From: Calliopsis andreniformis
Lineage: Eukaryota; Arthropoda; Insecta; Hymenoptera; Andrenidae
Reading direction: 5' to 3'
NCBI RefSeq assembly: GCF_051401765.1
Contig: NW_027480449.1
Span: 5,332,001-5,396,000 of the forward strand
DNA: 64,000 nucleotides
Below the pieces are notes generated by a model. It was not told the origin of the DNA and did not search any database. It worked only from the letters and a program-made list of their open reading frames with translations. A program made the position numbers and the translations under genes. Every line of letters begins with the position of its first letter. Position 1 is the first letter of the stretch. Below are positions 13,598 through 26,491 of this stretch, one piece after another.

Positions 13598-13632
13598 GTA
13601 TTGAACCATGAGAATTCAGGATATTCTATTGA
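13598..13632 (+). repeat. Right-type ACCATGAGAATTC box (first of 14)
   Basis: Same block with GAATTCA-GGATATT in place of GTATTCA-GGATGTT, which creates an EcoRI recognition site. ACCA begins at 13605, 39207, 44072, 45175, 46593, 48562, 49665, 52430, 54399, 55502, 58267, 60236, 61906 and 63875. Apart from the first, all lie in the right 25 kb. Confidence 0.8.
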
Positions 13633-14687
13633 GTATTGAGAATTGAGGATTGATGGTTGAGTATTGAGGATTGATGGCTGAGGGTTGTGTGTTGAGTATT
13701 GAGGATTGAGGATTGAGGGTTGAGGATTGAGGACGAGGACTGACGGTTGAGGATTGAGGTTTGAAGATTAAGGGTTGAGGATTGAGGACTGGGGATGGAC
13801 GATTGAGTATTGAAGATTGAGGATTTATGACTGAGGATTGAGGATTGAGGATTGAGGATTGAGGATTGAAGGTTGAGTATTGAGGATTGAATATTGAGGA
13901 TTGAGGATTGAGGATTGAGGATTGAGGACAGAGGATTGACGATTGAGTATTGAAGATTGAGGATTTATGACTGAGGATTGAGGATTAAGGATTGAGAATT
14001 GAGAATAGATAATTGAGGATGAGGACTGAGGGTTGAAGATTGAGGTTTGAGGGATGAGGATTGAAGGTTGAGGATTGAGGGTTGAGGATTGAGGATTGAG
14101 GATAGAGTATTGAGGATTGAGGATTGAAGATTGAGTATTGAGGATTGAAGATTGAGGATTGAGGATTGAGTGTTGAGGATTGAGTATTGAGGTTTGACGC
14201 TTGAGGATTGAGGGTTGAGGATGTAGGATAGAAGGTAGACGACTGAGTGTTGAGGGTTGAGTGTTGAGAATTGATGCTTGAGGTTTGACATTTGATTATT
14301 GAATATTCTGTATTGAGTATTGAACCATGAGTATTCAGGATGTTCTATTGAGTATTGAGAATTGAGGATTGATGGTTGATTATTGAGGATTTATGGTTGA
14401 GGGTTGTGTGTTGAATATTGAGTATTGAGGATTGAGGATTGAGGATTGATGATTGAGGATTGAAGATTGATTATTGATGATTGAATATTGAGGATTGAGG
14501 ATTGAGGGTTGTGGATTGAGGACGAGGACCGCCGGATGAGGATTGAGGTTTGAGGTTTGAGCATTGAGGATTGAGGATTAAGGATTGAGGATTGAGGATT
14601 GAGGATTGAAGATTGAGTATTGAAGATTGAAGGTTGAGGATTGTGGATTGAGGATTGAGGATTGAGGATTGAATATTGAGGATTGGG

Positions 14688-14844
14688 GACTGAGTGTTGA
14701 GGGTTGAGTGATGAGAATTGATGTTTGTGGATAGAGATTTGAAGATTGCAGATTGAGTATTGAGTATTGAAAACTGTGAATTGATGATATTCTATGGAGG
14801 ATTGAGGATTGACAACTGATTGTTGAGGACTGAGGGCTGAAGAT
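14688..14844 (+). repeat. L2 landmark, copy 5
   Basis: Same form as the copy at 12022, with the GAGGGCTGAAG ending. Confidence 0.8.
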
Positions 14845-17649
14845 TGAGGATTCAGGATTGAGGATTCAGGATTGAGGTTTGAGGGCTGAGGATTGAGGAT
14901 TGAGGATTGAGTATTGAAGATTGAGGATTGATGATTGAGGGTTGTGTATTGAGGACGAGGGCTGGGGGTTGAGTGCTGATACTTGAGGTCTGAGGGTTGA
15001 GGATTGTGGATTGCGAATTGAGGACTGAGGATTGAAGATAGAGGATTGGGTACTGAGGATTGAAGAATGAGGATTGAGGATTGAGGATTGAGGATTGGGG
15101 ATTGAAGTTTCGGTATTGAGGATTAAAGATTGAGGATTGAGGATTGAGTATTGATGATTGAATATTGAGGATTGAGGATTGAGGTTTGTGGATTGAGGAC
15201 GAGGACTGACGGTTGAGGATTGAGGTTTGAGGATTGAGGATTGAGGATTGAGGACTGAGGATTGAGGATTGATGACTGAGCATTGAGGATTGAAGATTGA
15301 GGATGGAGGATGGTGGATGAGGACGGACGATTGAGGATTGAGGTTTGAGGAATGACGATTGATGATTGAGGACTGAGGATTGAGGATTGAGGATTGAGCA
15401 TTGAGGATTGGACATTGAGGACTCGGGATTGAGGATTGACGATTGAGGATTAAGGATTGAAGATTGGGGATTGAGGATCTAGGATTGGAGATTGATTATT
15501 GAGGATTGAAGATTGAGGATTGAAGATTGAGTATTGAGAATTGAGAATTCAGTATGAGGACTGAGGGTTGAGGATTGAGGTTTGAGGAATGAGGGTTGTG
15601 GTTGAGGATTGAGGATTGAGGATTGAGGATTGAGTATTGAAGATTGAGTATTGATGCCTGAGGATTGAGGATTGAGGATTAAGGATTGATGATTGAGTAT
15701 TGAAGATTGATTATTGATGATTGAAGATTGAGGATTGAGGATTGAGGGTTGAGGATTGAGGACGAGGACTGACGGTTGAGGATTGAGGTTTGAGGATTGA
15801 GGGTTGAGGATTGAGGACTGGGGATTGACGATTGAGTATTGAAGATAGAGGATTTATGACTGAGGATTGAGGATTGTGGTTTGAGGATTGAGGATTGAAG
15901 ATTGAGTATAGAGGATTGAATATTGAGGATTGAGGATTGAGGATTGAGGATTGAGGACAGAGGATTGACGATTGAGTATTGAAGATTGAGGATTTATGAC
16001 TGTGGATTGAGGATTAAGAATTGAAGATTGGGGATTGAGGATCTAAACTTGGAGATTCATTATTGAGGTTTGAAGATTGAGGATTGAGGATTGAGGATTG
16101 AGAATTGAGAATAGAGAATTGAGGATGAGGACTGAGGGTTGAGGATTGAGGTTTGAGGATTGAGGATTGAGGATTGAGGACTGAGGATTGAGGATTGAGA
16201 ACTGAGCATTGAGGATTGAAGATTGAGGATGGCGGATGGTGGATGAGGACGGACGATTGAGGATTGAGGTTTGAGGATTGAGGATTGATGATTAAGGACT
16301 GAGGATTGAGGATTGAGGATTGAGCATTGAGGATTGGACATTGAGGACTCGGGATTGAGGATTGAAGATTGAGGATTAAGGATTGAAGATTGGGGATTGA
16401 GGATCTAGGATTGCAGATTGATTATTGAGGATTGAAGATTGAGGATTGAAGATTGAGGATTGAGAATTGAGAATTGAGTATGAGGACTGAGGGTTGAGGA
16501 TTGAGGTTTGAGGAATGAGGGATGTGGTTGAGGATTGAGGATTGAGGATTGAGGATTGAGTATTGAAGATTGAGTATTGATGCCTGAGGATTGAGGATTG
16601 AGGATTCAGGATTGATGATTGAGGATTGATGATTGATTATTGATGATTGAAGATTGAGGATTGAGGATTGAGGACGAGGACTGACGGTTGAGGATTGAGG
16701 TTTGAGGATTGAGGGTTGAGGATTGAGGACTGGGGATTGACGATTGAGTATTGAAGATAGAGGATTTATGACTGAGGATTGAGGATTGTGGTTTGAGGAT
16801 TGAGGATTGAAGATTGAGTATAGAGGATTGAATATTGAGGATTGAGGATTGAGGATTGAGGACTGAGGACAGAGGATTGACGATTGAGTATTGAAGATTG
16901 AGGATTTATGACTGTGGATTGAGGATTAAGAATTGAAGATTGGGGATTGAGGATCTAAAATTGGCGATCCATTATTGAGGATTGAAGATTGAGGATTGAG
17001 GATTGAGGATTGAGAACTGAGAATTGAGTATGAGGACTGAGGGTTGAGGATTGAGGTTTGAGGAATGAGGATTGTGGGTTGAGGATTGAGGATTAGGGAT
17101 TGAGGATTGAGGATTGAGGATTGAGGATAGGAGATTGAGGATTGGGTATTGAGGATTGAAGATTGAGGATTCAGGATTGAGGATTGAGGATTGAGGATTG
17201 AGGATTGAGGATTGAGGATTGAAGATTGAGTACTGAGGATTGAAGATTGAGGATTGAGGATTGAGGATTGAGGACTGAGGCTTGAGGATTGAGGATTGAG
17301 CATTGAGGATTGAAGATTGAGGACTGGCGATTGAGGATTGAAGATTGAGGATTAAGGATTGAGTATTGGGGATTGAGGATGTAGGATTGGAGAATGATTA
17401 TTGAGGATTGAAGATTGAGGATTGAGGATTGAGGATTGAGGATTAAGAATTGAGAATTGAGGATGACGACTGAGGGTTGAGGATTGAGGTTTGAGGAACG
17501 AGGATTGAGGATTGAGGATTGAGGATTAAGGATTGACGATTGAGTATTGAAGATTGAGGATTGATGACTGGGGATTGTCGACTGAGGATTGAGCATTGAG
17601 GATTGATGATTGAAGATTGAGTATTGAGGATTGAATATTGAAGATTGAG

Positions 17650-18135
17650 GATTAAGGATTGAGGATTGAGGATTGAGGATTAAGGATTAAAGATTGAATA
17701 TTGATGATTGAAGATTGAGAATTGAGGATTGAGGGTTGTGGATTGAGGACGAGGACCGAGGGTTGAATATTGATGTTTGAGGCATGAGGATTGAGGATTG
17801 AGGACTGAGAATTGATGATTGAGGATTGAGGATAGAAGATTGAGGATTGGGTATTGAGGATTGAAGATTGAGGATTCAGGATTGAGGATTGAGGATTGAG
17901 GATTGAGGATTGAGGATTGAGGATTGAAGATTGAGTACTGAGGATTGAAGATTGAAGATTGAGGATTGAGGATTGATGATTGAGGATTGAGCATTGAAGA
18001 TTGAGGATTGGGGATTGACGATTGACGATTGAGGATTGAGTATTGAGGATTGAAGATTGAGTATTGATGATTGAAGATTGAGGATTGAGGATTGAGTGTT
18101 GAGGATTGAGGACGAGGACTGACGGTTGGGGATTG
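17650..18135 (+). repeat. Segment shared with 35354 and 41574
   Basis: This stretch of about 485 bp begins with two close GATTAAGG words and recurs from 41574 at an offset of 23,924. Its first ~200 bp also recur from 35354. It links the left part of the array to the mosaic zone. Confidence 0.72.
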
Positions 18136-21100
18136 AGGATTGAGAATTGAGTATGAGGACTGAGGGTTGAGGATTGAGGTTTGAGGAATGAGGGTTGTGG
18201 TTAAGGATTGAGGATTGAGGATTGAGGATTGAGTATTGAAGATTGAGTATTGATGCCTGAGGATTGAGGATTGAGGATTCAGGATTGATGATTGAGGATT
18301 GAAGATTGATTATTGATGATTGAAGATTGAGGATTGAGGATTGAGGGTTGGGGATTGAGGACGAGGACTGACGGTTGAGGATTGAGGTTTGAGGATTGAG
18401 GTTTGAGGATTGAGGACTGGGGACTGACGATTGAGTATTGAAGATAGAGGATTTATGACTGAGGATTGAGGATTGTGGATTGAGGATTGAGGATTGAAGA
18501 TTGAGTATAGAGGATTGAATATTGAGGATTGAGGATTGGGGATTGAGGATTGAGGACAGAGGATTGACGATTGAGTATTGAAGATTGAGGATTTATGACT
18601 GTGGATTGAGGATTAAGAATTGAAGATTGGGGATTGAGGATCTAAAATTGGAGATTCATTATTGAGGATTGAAGATTCAGGATTGAGGATTGAGGATTGA
18701 GAATTGAGAATAGAGAATTGAGGATGAGGACTGAGGGTTGAGGATTGAGGTTTGAGGGATGAGGATTGAGAGCTGAGGATTGAGGGTTGAGGATTGTGGA
18801 TTGAGGATAGAGTATTGAGGATTGAGGATTGAGGATTGAGGATTGAAGATTCAGTATTGAGGATTGAAGATTGAGGATTGAGGATTGCGGATTGAGGGTT
18901 GAGGATTGAGTATTGAGGATTGACGCTTGAGGATTGACGCTTGAGGATTGAGGGTTGAGGATGTAGGATAGAAGAGAGAGGACTGAGTGTTGAGAATTGA
19001 TGCTTCAGGTTTGAGATTTGATTATTGAATATTCTGTATTGAGTATTGAACCATGAGTATTCAGGATGTTCTATTGAGTATTGAGAATTGAGGATTGATC
19101 GTTGAATATTGAGGATTTATGGTTGAGGGTTGAGTGTTAAATATTGAGGATTGTGGATTGAGGATAGAGTATTGAGGATTGAGGATTGAGGATTGAGGAT
19201 TGAATATTGAGGATTGAGGATTGAGGGTTGAGGATTGAGGACGAGGACTGACGGCTGAGGATTGAGGTTTGAGGATTGAGGATTGAGGATTGAGGACTGA
19301 GGCTTGAGGATTGAGGATTGAGCATTGAGGATTGAAGATTGAGGACTGGCAATTGAGGATTGAAGATTGAGGGTTAAGGATTGAGTATTGGGGATTGAGG
19401 ATGTAGGATTGGAGAATGATTATTGAGGATTGAAGATTGAGGATTGAGGATTGAGGATTGAGGTTGAGAATTGAGAATTGATGATGACGACTGAGGGTTG
19501 AGGATTGAGGTTTGAGCAACGAGGATTGAGGATTGAGGATTGAGGACTAAGGATTGACGATTGAGTATTGAAGATTGAGGATTTATGACTGAGGATTGAG
19601 GATTAAGGATTGAAGATTGGGTATTGAGGATCTAGCATTGGAGATTCATTATTGAGTATTGAAGATTGAGGATTGAGGATTGAGGATTGAGAATTGAGAA
19701 TAGAGAATTGAGGATGAGGACTGAGGGTTGAGGGTTGAGTTTTGAGGGATGAGGCTTGAGGGCTGAGGATTGAGGGTTGAGGATTGTGGATTGAGGATAG
19801 AGTATTGAGGATTGAGGATTGAGGATTGAGGATTGAAGATTGAGTATTGAGGATTGAAGATTGAGGATTGAGGATTGAGGGTTGAGGATTGAGTATTGAG
19901 GATCGACGCTTGAGGATTGAGGGTTGAGGATGTAGGATAGAAGAGAGAGGACTGAGCGTTGAGGGTTGAGTGTTGAGACTTGATGCTTGAGGTTTGAGAT
20001 TTGATTATTGAATATTCTGTATTGAGTATTGAACCATGAGTATTCAGGATGTTCTATTGACTATTGAGAATTGAGGATTGATGGTTGAATATTGAGGACT
20101 TATGGTTGAGGGTTGAGTGTTGAATATTGAGCATTGAGGACTGAGGATTGAGGATTGATGATTGAGGATTGAAGATTGATTATTGATCATTGAATATTGA
20201 GGATTGAGGATTGAGTGTTGAGGATTGAGGACGAGGACCGACGGATGAGGATTGAGGTTTGAGGTTTGAGGATTGAGGATTGAGGACTGAGGCTTGAGGA
20301 TTGAGGATTGAGAATTGAGGATTGAGGATTGAGTATTGAAGATCGAGTATTGATGCCTGAGGATTGAGGATTGAGTATTGAGGTTTGAGGATTGTGGATT
20401 GAAGATTGAGTATTGAGGATTGAAAATTGAGGACTGAGGATTGAGGATTGAGAATGGAGGATGGAGGATGAGGACAGACGATTGAGGATTGAGGTTTGAG
20501 GGTTGAGGTTTGAGGATTGAGGACTGAGGATTGAGGATTGAGGATTGAGCATTGAGGATTGGATATTGAGGACTGGGGATTGAGGATTGAAGATTAAGGA
20601 TTAAGGATTGAAGATTGGGGATTGAGGATCTAGGATTGGAGATTGATTATTGAGGATTGAAGATTGAGGATTGAGGATTGAGGATTGAGAATTGAGAATT
20701 GAGTATGATGACTGAGGGTTGAGGATTGAGGTTTGAGGAATGAGGATTGTGGGTTGAGGTTTGAGGGGTGAGGATTGAGGGTTGAGGATTGAGGGTTGAG
20801 GATTGAGGATTGAGTATAGAGTATTGAGGATTGAGGATTGAGGATTGAGGATTGAAGGTTGAGTATTGAGGATTGAAGATTGAGGATTGAGCATTGAGGG
20901 TTGAGGATTAAGGGTTGAGGATTGAGGATTGAGGATTGAAGATTGAGTATTGAGGATTGAAGGTTGAGGATTGTGGATTGAGGATTGAGGATTGAGGATT
21001 GACGACTAAGGATTGACGATTGAGTATTGAAGATTGAGGATTGATGACTGAGGATTGACGACTGATGATTGAGGATTGAGGATTGATGATTGACGATTGG

Positions 21101-21224
21101 GTATTGAGTATTGAATATTGAGGATTGAGGATTGAGGATTAAGGGTTGAGGATTGAGGATTGAGGATTGAAGATTGAGTATTGAGGATTGAAGGTTGAGG
21201 ATTGTGGATTGAGGATTGAGGATT
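18135..21224 (+). repeat. Dispersed copy of positions 856-3945
   Basis: Landmarks agree at a constant offset of 17,279 for about 3.1 kb: boxes 19050 and 20033 pair with 1771 and 2754, and GACGACTAAGG at 21001 pairs with 3722. Both ends are abrupt: the left joins a TGACGGTTGGGG sequence and the right leaves copy 1 near 3945 to enter an L2 landmark. Such non-adjacent copying suggests unequal exchange, conversion or re-insertion. Confidence 0.82.
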
Positions 21225-21248
21225 GAGGATTGAATATTGAGGATTGGG

Positions 21249-21405
21249 GACTGAGTGTTGAGGGTTGAGTGATGAGAATTGATGTTTGTGTATAGAGATT
21301 TGAAGATTGCAGATTGAGTATTGAGTATTGAAAACTGTGAATTGATGATATTCTATGGAGGATTGAGGATTGACAACTGATTGTTGAGGACTGTGGGCTG
21401 AAGAT
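21249..21405 (+). repeat. L2 landmark, copy 6
   Basis: Shares GTTTGTGTATAG and the GACTGTGGGCTGAAG ending with the copy at 8587, its closest relative by eye. Confidence 0.8.
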
Positions 21406-23029
21406 TGAGGATTCAGGATTGAGGATTCAGGATTGAGGTTTGAGGACTGAGGATTCAGGATTGAGGATTGAGTATTGAAGATTGAGGATTGATGATTGAG
21501 GGTTGTGTATTGAGGACGAGGACTGAGGGTTGAGTGTTGATACTTGAGGTCTGAGGATTGAGGATTGTGGATTGCGAATTGCGAACTGAGGATTGAAGAT
21601 TGAGGATTGGGTATTGAGGATTGAAGAATGAGGATTTAGGATTGAGGATTGAGGATAGGGGATTGAAGTTTCAGTACTGAGGATTAAAGATTGAGGATTG
21701 AGGATTGAGGATTGAGGATTGAGGATTGAAGATTGAGGATTGAGGATTGAGGGTTGAGGATTGAGGATTGAGGATTGAGGATTGATGATTGAAGATTGAG
21801 GATTGAGGATTGAGGATTGAGGATTGAGGATTGAGGATTGAGGATAGAGGATTGAGGATTGAGGATTGAGGATTGAGGATTGAAGGTTGAGTATTGAGGA
21901 TTGAAGATTGAGGATTGAGGATTGAGGATTGAGGGTCGAGGATTGAGGATTGAGGATTGAGGATTGAGAATTGAGAATTGAGTATGAGGACCGAGGGTTG
22001 AGGATTGAGGTTTGAGGGATGAGGATTGAGTGTTGAGGATTGAGGGTTGAGGATTGAGGATTGAGGATAGAGTATTGAGGATTGAGGATTGAGGATTGAG
22101 GGTTGAAGATTGAGTATTGAGGATTGAAGATTGGGGATTGAGGATTGAATGTTGAGGATTGAGTATTGAGGATTGACGCCTGAGGATTGAGCGTTGAGGA
22201 TGTAGGATAGAAGGGAGACGACTGAGTGTTGAGGGTTGAGTGTTGAGAATTGATGCTTGAGGTTTGAGATTTGATTATTGAATATTCTGTATTGAGTATT
22301 GAACCATGAGTATTCAGGATGTTCTATTGAGTATTGAGAATTGAGGATTTATGGTTGAGGGTTGAGTGTTGAATATTGAGGATTGAGGATTGAGGATTGA
22401 GGATTGATGATTGAGGATTGAAGATTGATTATTGATGATTGAATATTGAGGATTGAGGATTGAGGGTTGAGGATTGAGGACGAGGACCGACAGTTGAGGA
22501 TTGAGGTTTGAGGATTGAGGATTGAGGACTGATTCTTGAGGATTGAGGATTAAGCATTGAGGATTGAAGATTGAGGACTGGCGATTGAGGATTGAAGATT
22601 GAGGATTAAGGATTGAGAATTGGGGATTGAGGATGTAGGATTGGAGATTGATTATTGAGGATTGAAGATTGAGGTTTGAGGATTGAAGATTGAGGATTGG
22701 TGATTGAGGATTGAGAATTGAGGATGAAGACTGAGGGTTGAGGATTGAGGTTTGAGGAACGAGGGTTGAGGATTGAGGATTGACGACTAAGGATTGACGA
22801 TTGAGTATTGAAGATTGAGGATTTATGACTGAGGATTGACGACAGAGGATTGAGGATTGAGGATTGATGATTGACGATTGAGTATTGAGTATTGAATATT
22901 GAGGATTGTGGATTGAGGATTAAGGATTGAGGATTAAGGATTGAGGATTGAAGATTGAGTATTGAGGATTGAAGGTTGAGGATTGTGGATTGAGGATTGA
23001 GGATTGAGGATTGAATATTGAGGATTGGG
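21249..23029 (+). repeat. Left-family unit 6 (L2 to L2, 1,781 bp)
   Basis: The shortest L2-to-L2 interval in the window, with one box at 22303. From about 21,700 to 21,950 it is close to pure consensus heptamer. Confidence 0.6.
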
Positions 23030-23186
23030 GACTGAGTGTTGAGGGTTGAGTGATGAGAATTGATGTTTGTGGATAGAGATTTGAAGATTGCAGATTGAGT
23101 ATTGAGTATTGAAAACTGTGAATTGATGATATTCTATGGAGGATTGAGGATTGACAACTGATTGTTGAGGACTGAGGGCTGAAGAT
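23030..23186 (+). repeat. L2 landmark, copy 7
   Basis: Has GTTTGTGGATAG and GAGGGCTGAAG, grouping with the copies at 12022 and 14688. Confidence 0.8.
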
Positions 23187-26100
23187 TGAGGATTCAGGAT
23201 TGAGGATTCAGGATTGAGGTTTGAGGACTGAGGATTGAGGATTGAGGATTGAGTATTGAAGATTGAGGATTGATGATTGAGGGTTGTGTATTGAGGACGA
23301 GGACTGAGGGTTGAGTGCTGATACTTGATGTCTGAGGATTGAGGATTGTGGATTGCGAATTGAGGACTGAGAATTGAAGATAGAGGATTGGGTATTGAGG
23401 ATTGAAGAATGAGGATTGAGGATTGAGGATTGAGGATTGGGGATTGAAGTTTCGGTATTGAGGATTAAAGATTGAGGATTGAGGATTGAGTATTGATGAT
23501 TGAATATTGAGGATTGAGGATTGAGGTTTGAGGATTGAGCATTGAGGATTGGACATTGAGGACACGGGATTGAGGATTGAAGATTGAGGATTAAGGATTG
23601 AAGATTGGGGATTGAGGATCTAGGATTGGAGATTGATTATTGAGGATTGAAGATTGAGGATTGAAGATTGAGGATTGAGAATTGAGAATTGAGTATGAGG
23701 ACTGAGGGTTGAGGATTGAGGTTTGAGGAATGAGGGTTGTGGTTGAGGATTGAGGATTGAGGATTGAGGATTGAGTATTGAAGATTGAGTATTGATGCCT
23801 GAGGATTCAGGATTGAGGATTCAGGATTGATGATTGAGGATTGAAGACTGATTATTGATGATTGAAGATTGAGGATTGAGGATTGAGGGTTGAGGATCGA
23901 GGACGAGGACTGACGGTTGAGGATTGAGGTTTGAGGATTGAGGATTGAGGATTGAGGACTGGGGACTGACGATTGAGTATTGAAGATAGAGGATTTATGA
24001 CTGAGGATTGAGGATTGTGGATTGAGGATTGAGGATTGAAGATTGAGTATAGAGGATTGAATATTGAGGATTGAGGATTGGGGATTGAGCATTGAGGACA
24101 GAGGATTGACGATTGAGTATTGAAGATTGAGGATTTATGACTGTGGATTGAGGATTAAGAATTGAAGATTGGGGATTGTGGATCTAAAATTGGAGATTCA
24201 TTATTGAGGATTGAATATTGAGGATTGAGGATTGAGGATTGAGAATTGAGAATAGAGAATTGAGGATGAGGACTGAGGGTTGAGGATTGAGATTTGAGGG
24301 ATGAGGATTGAGGGCTGAGGATTGAGGGTTGAGGATTGTGGATTGAGGATAGAGTATTGAGGATTGAGGATTGAGGATTGAGGATTGAAGATTCAGTATT
24401 GAGGATTGAAGATTGAGGATTGAGGATTGAGGATTGAGGGTTGAGCATTGAGTATTGAGGATTGACGCTTGAGGATTGACGCTTGAGGATTGAGGGTTGA
24501 GGATGTAGGATAGAAGATAGAGGACTGAGTGTTGAGAATTGATGCTTCAGGTTTGAGATTTGATTATTGAATATTCTGTATTGAGTATTGAACCATGAGT
24601 ATTCAGGATGTTCTATTGAGTATTGAGAATTGAGGATTGATGGTTGAATATTGAGGATTTATGGTTGAGGGTTGAGTGTTAAATATTGAGGATTGTGGAT
24701 TGAGGATAGAGTATTGAGGATTGAGGATTGAGGATTGAGGATTGAATATTGAGGATTGAAGATTGAGGGTTGAGGATTGAGGACGAGGACTGACGGCTGA
24801 GGATTGAGGTTTGAGGATTGAGGATTGAGGATTGAGGACTGAGGCTTGAGGATTGAGGATTGAGCATTGAGGATTGAAGATTGAGGACTGGCGATTGAGG
24901 ATTGAAGATTGAGGATTAAGGATTGAGTATTGGGGATTGAGGATGTAGGATTGGAGAATGATTATTGAGGATTGAAGATTGAGGATTGAGGATTGAGGAT
25001 TGAGGATTGAGAATTGAGAATTGATGATGACGACTGAGGGTTGAGGATTGAGGTTTGAGCAACGAGGATTGAGGATTGAGGATTGAGGACTAAGGATTGA
25101 CGATTGAGTATTGAAGATTGAGGATTTATGACTGAGGATTGAGGATTAAGGATTGAAGATTGGGTATTGAGGATCTAGCATTGGAGATTCATTATTGAGT
25201 ATTGAAGATTGAGGATTGAGGATTGAGGATTGAGAATTGAGAATAGAGAATTGAGGATGAGGACTGAGGGTTGAGGATTGAGTTTTGAGGGATGGGGATT
25301 GAGGGCTGAGGATTGAGGGTTGAGGATTGTGGATTGAGGATAGAGTATTGAGGATTGAGGATTGAGGATTGAGGATTGAAGATTGAGTATTGAGGAATGA
25401 AGATTGAGGATTGAGGATTGAGGGTTGAGGATTGAGTATTGAGGATCGACGCTTGAGGATTGAGGGTTGAGGATGTAGAATAGAAGAGAGAGGACTGAGC
25501 GTTGAGGGTTGAGTGTTGAGAATTGATGCTTGAGGTTTGAGATTTGATTATTGAATATTCTGTATTGAGTATTGAACCATGAGTATTCAGGATGTTCTAT
25601 TGACTATTGAGAATTGAGGATTGATGGTTGAATATTGAGGACTTATGGTTGAGGGTTGAGTGTTGAATATTGAGGATTGAGGACTGAGGATTGAGGATTG
25701 ATGATTGAGGATTGAAGATTGATTATTGATCATTGAATATTGAGGATTGAGGATTGAGTGTTGAGGATTGAGGACGAGGACCGACGGATGAGGATTGAGG
25801 TTTGAGGTTTGAGGATTGAGGATTGAGGACTGAGGCTTGAGGATTGAGAATTGAGAATTGAGGATTGAGGATTGAGTATTGAAGATCGAGTATTGATGCC
25901 TGAGGATTGAGGATTGAGTATTGAGGTTTGAGGATTGTGGATTGAAGATTGAGTATTGAGGATTGAAAATTGAGGACTGAGGATTGAGGATTGAGAATGG
26001 AGGATGGAGGATGAGTACAGACGATTGAGGATTGAGGTTTGAGGGTTGAGGATTGAGGATTGAGGACTGAGGATTGAGGATTGAGGATTGAGCATTGAGG

Positions 26101-26491
26101 ATTGGATATTGAGGACTGGGGATTGAGGATTGAAGATTGAGGATTAAGGATTGAAGATTGGGGATTGAGGATCTAGGATTGGAGATTGATTATTGAGGAT
26201 TGAATATTGAGGATTGTGGATTGAGGACTGAGGATTGAGGATTGACGACTAAGGATTGACGATTGAGTATTGAAGATTGAGGATTGATGACTGAGGATTG
26301 ACGACTGATGATTGAGGATTGAGGATTGATGATTGACGATTGGGTATTGAGTATTGAATATTGAGGATTGAGGATTGAGGATTAAGGGTTGAGGATTGAG
26401 GATTGAGGATTGAAGATTGAGTATTGAGGATTGAAGGTTGAGGATTGTGGATTGAGGATTGAGGATTGAGGATTGAATATTGAGGATTGGG
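23030..26491 (+). repeat. Left-family unit 7 (L2 to L2, 3,462 bp)
   Basis: Begins with an L2 landmark and carries boxes at 24592 and 25576 (984 bp apart, like the 983-bp pair at 1771 and 2754). Its second half is the start of a segment repeated from 29563. Confidence 0.65.

Larger units (their letters stand above)
12022..14687 (+). repeat. Left-family unit 4 (L2 to L2, 2,666 bp)
   Basis: Bounded by L2 landmarks at 12022 and 14688. It carries one right-type box (GAATTC form, 13605) and one left-type box (TATTC form, 14324) 719 bp apart, a combination that suggests a junction between the two families. Otherwise it is ordinary heptamer array. Confidence 0.6.
14688..21248 (+). repeat. Left-family unit 5 (L2 to L2, 6,561 bp, composite)
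   Basis: The first ~1.4 kb follows the start of copy 1; the GACATTGAGG landmark is at 15411, one heptamer short of the offset between the L2 starts. The GACATTGAGG landmark recurs at 16337, so ~0.9 kb is duplicated in tandem inside the unit (926 bp at this landmark). From 17.3 to 18.1 kb it resembles material found again at 35 and 41 kb. From 18.1 to 21.2 kb it resembles copy 1 again. The unit is a patchwork of segments with different relatives. Confidence 0.65.
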
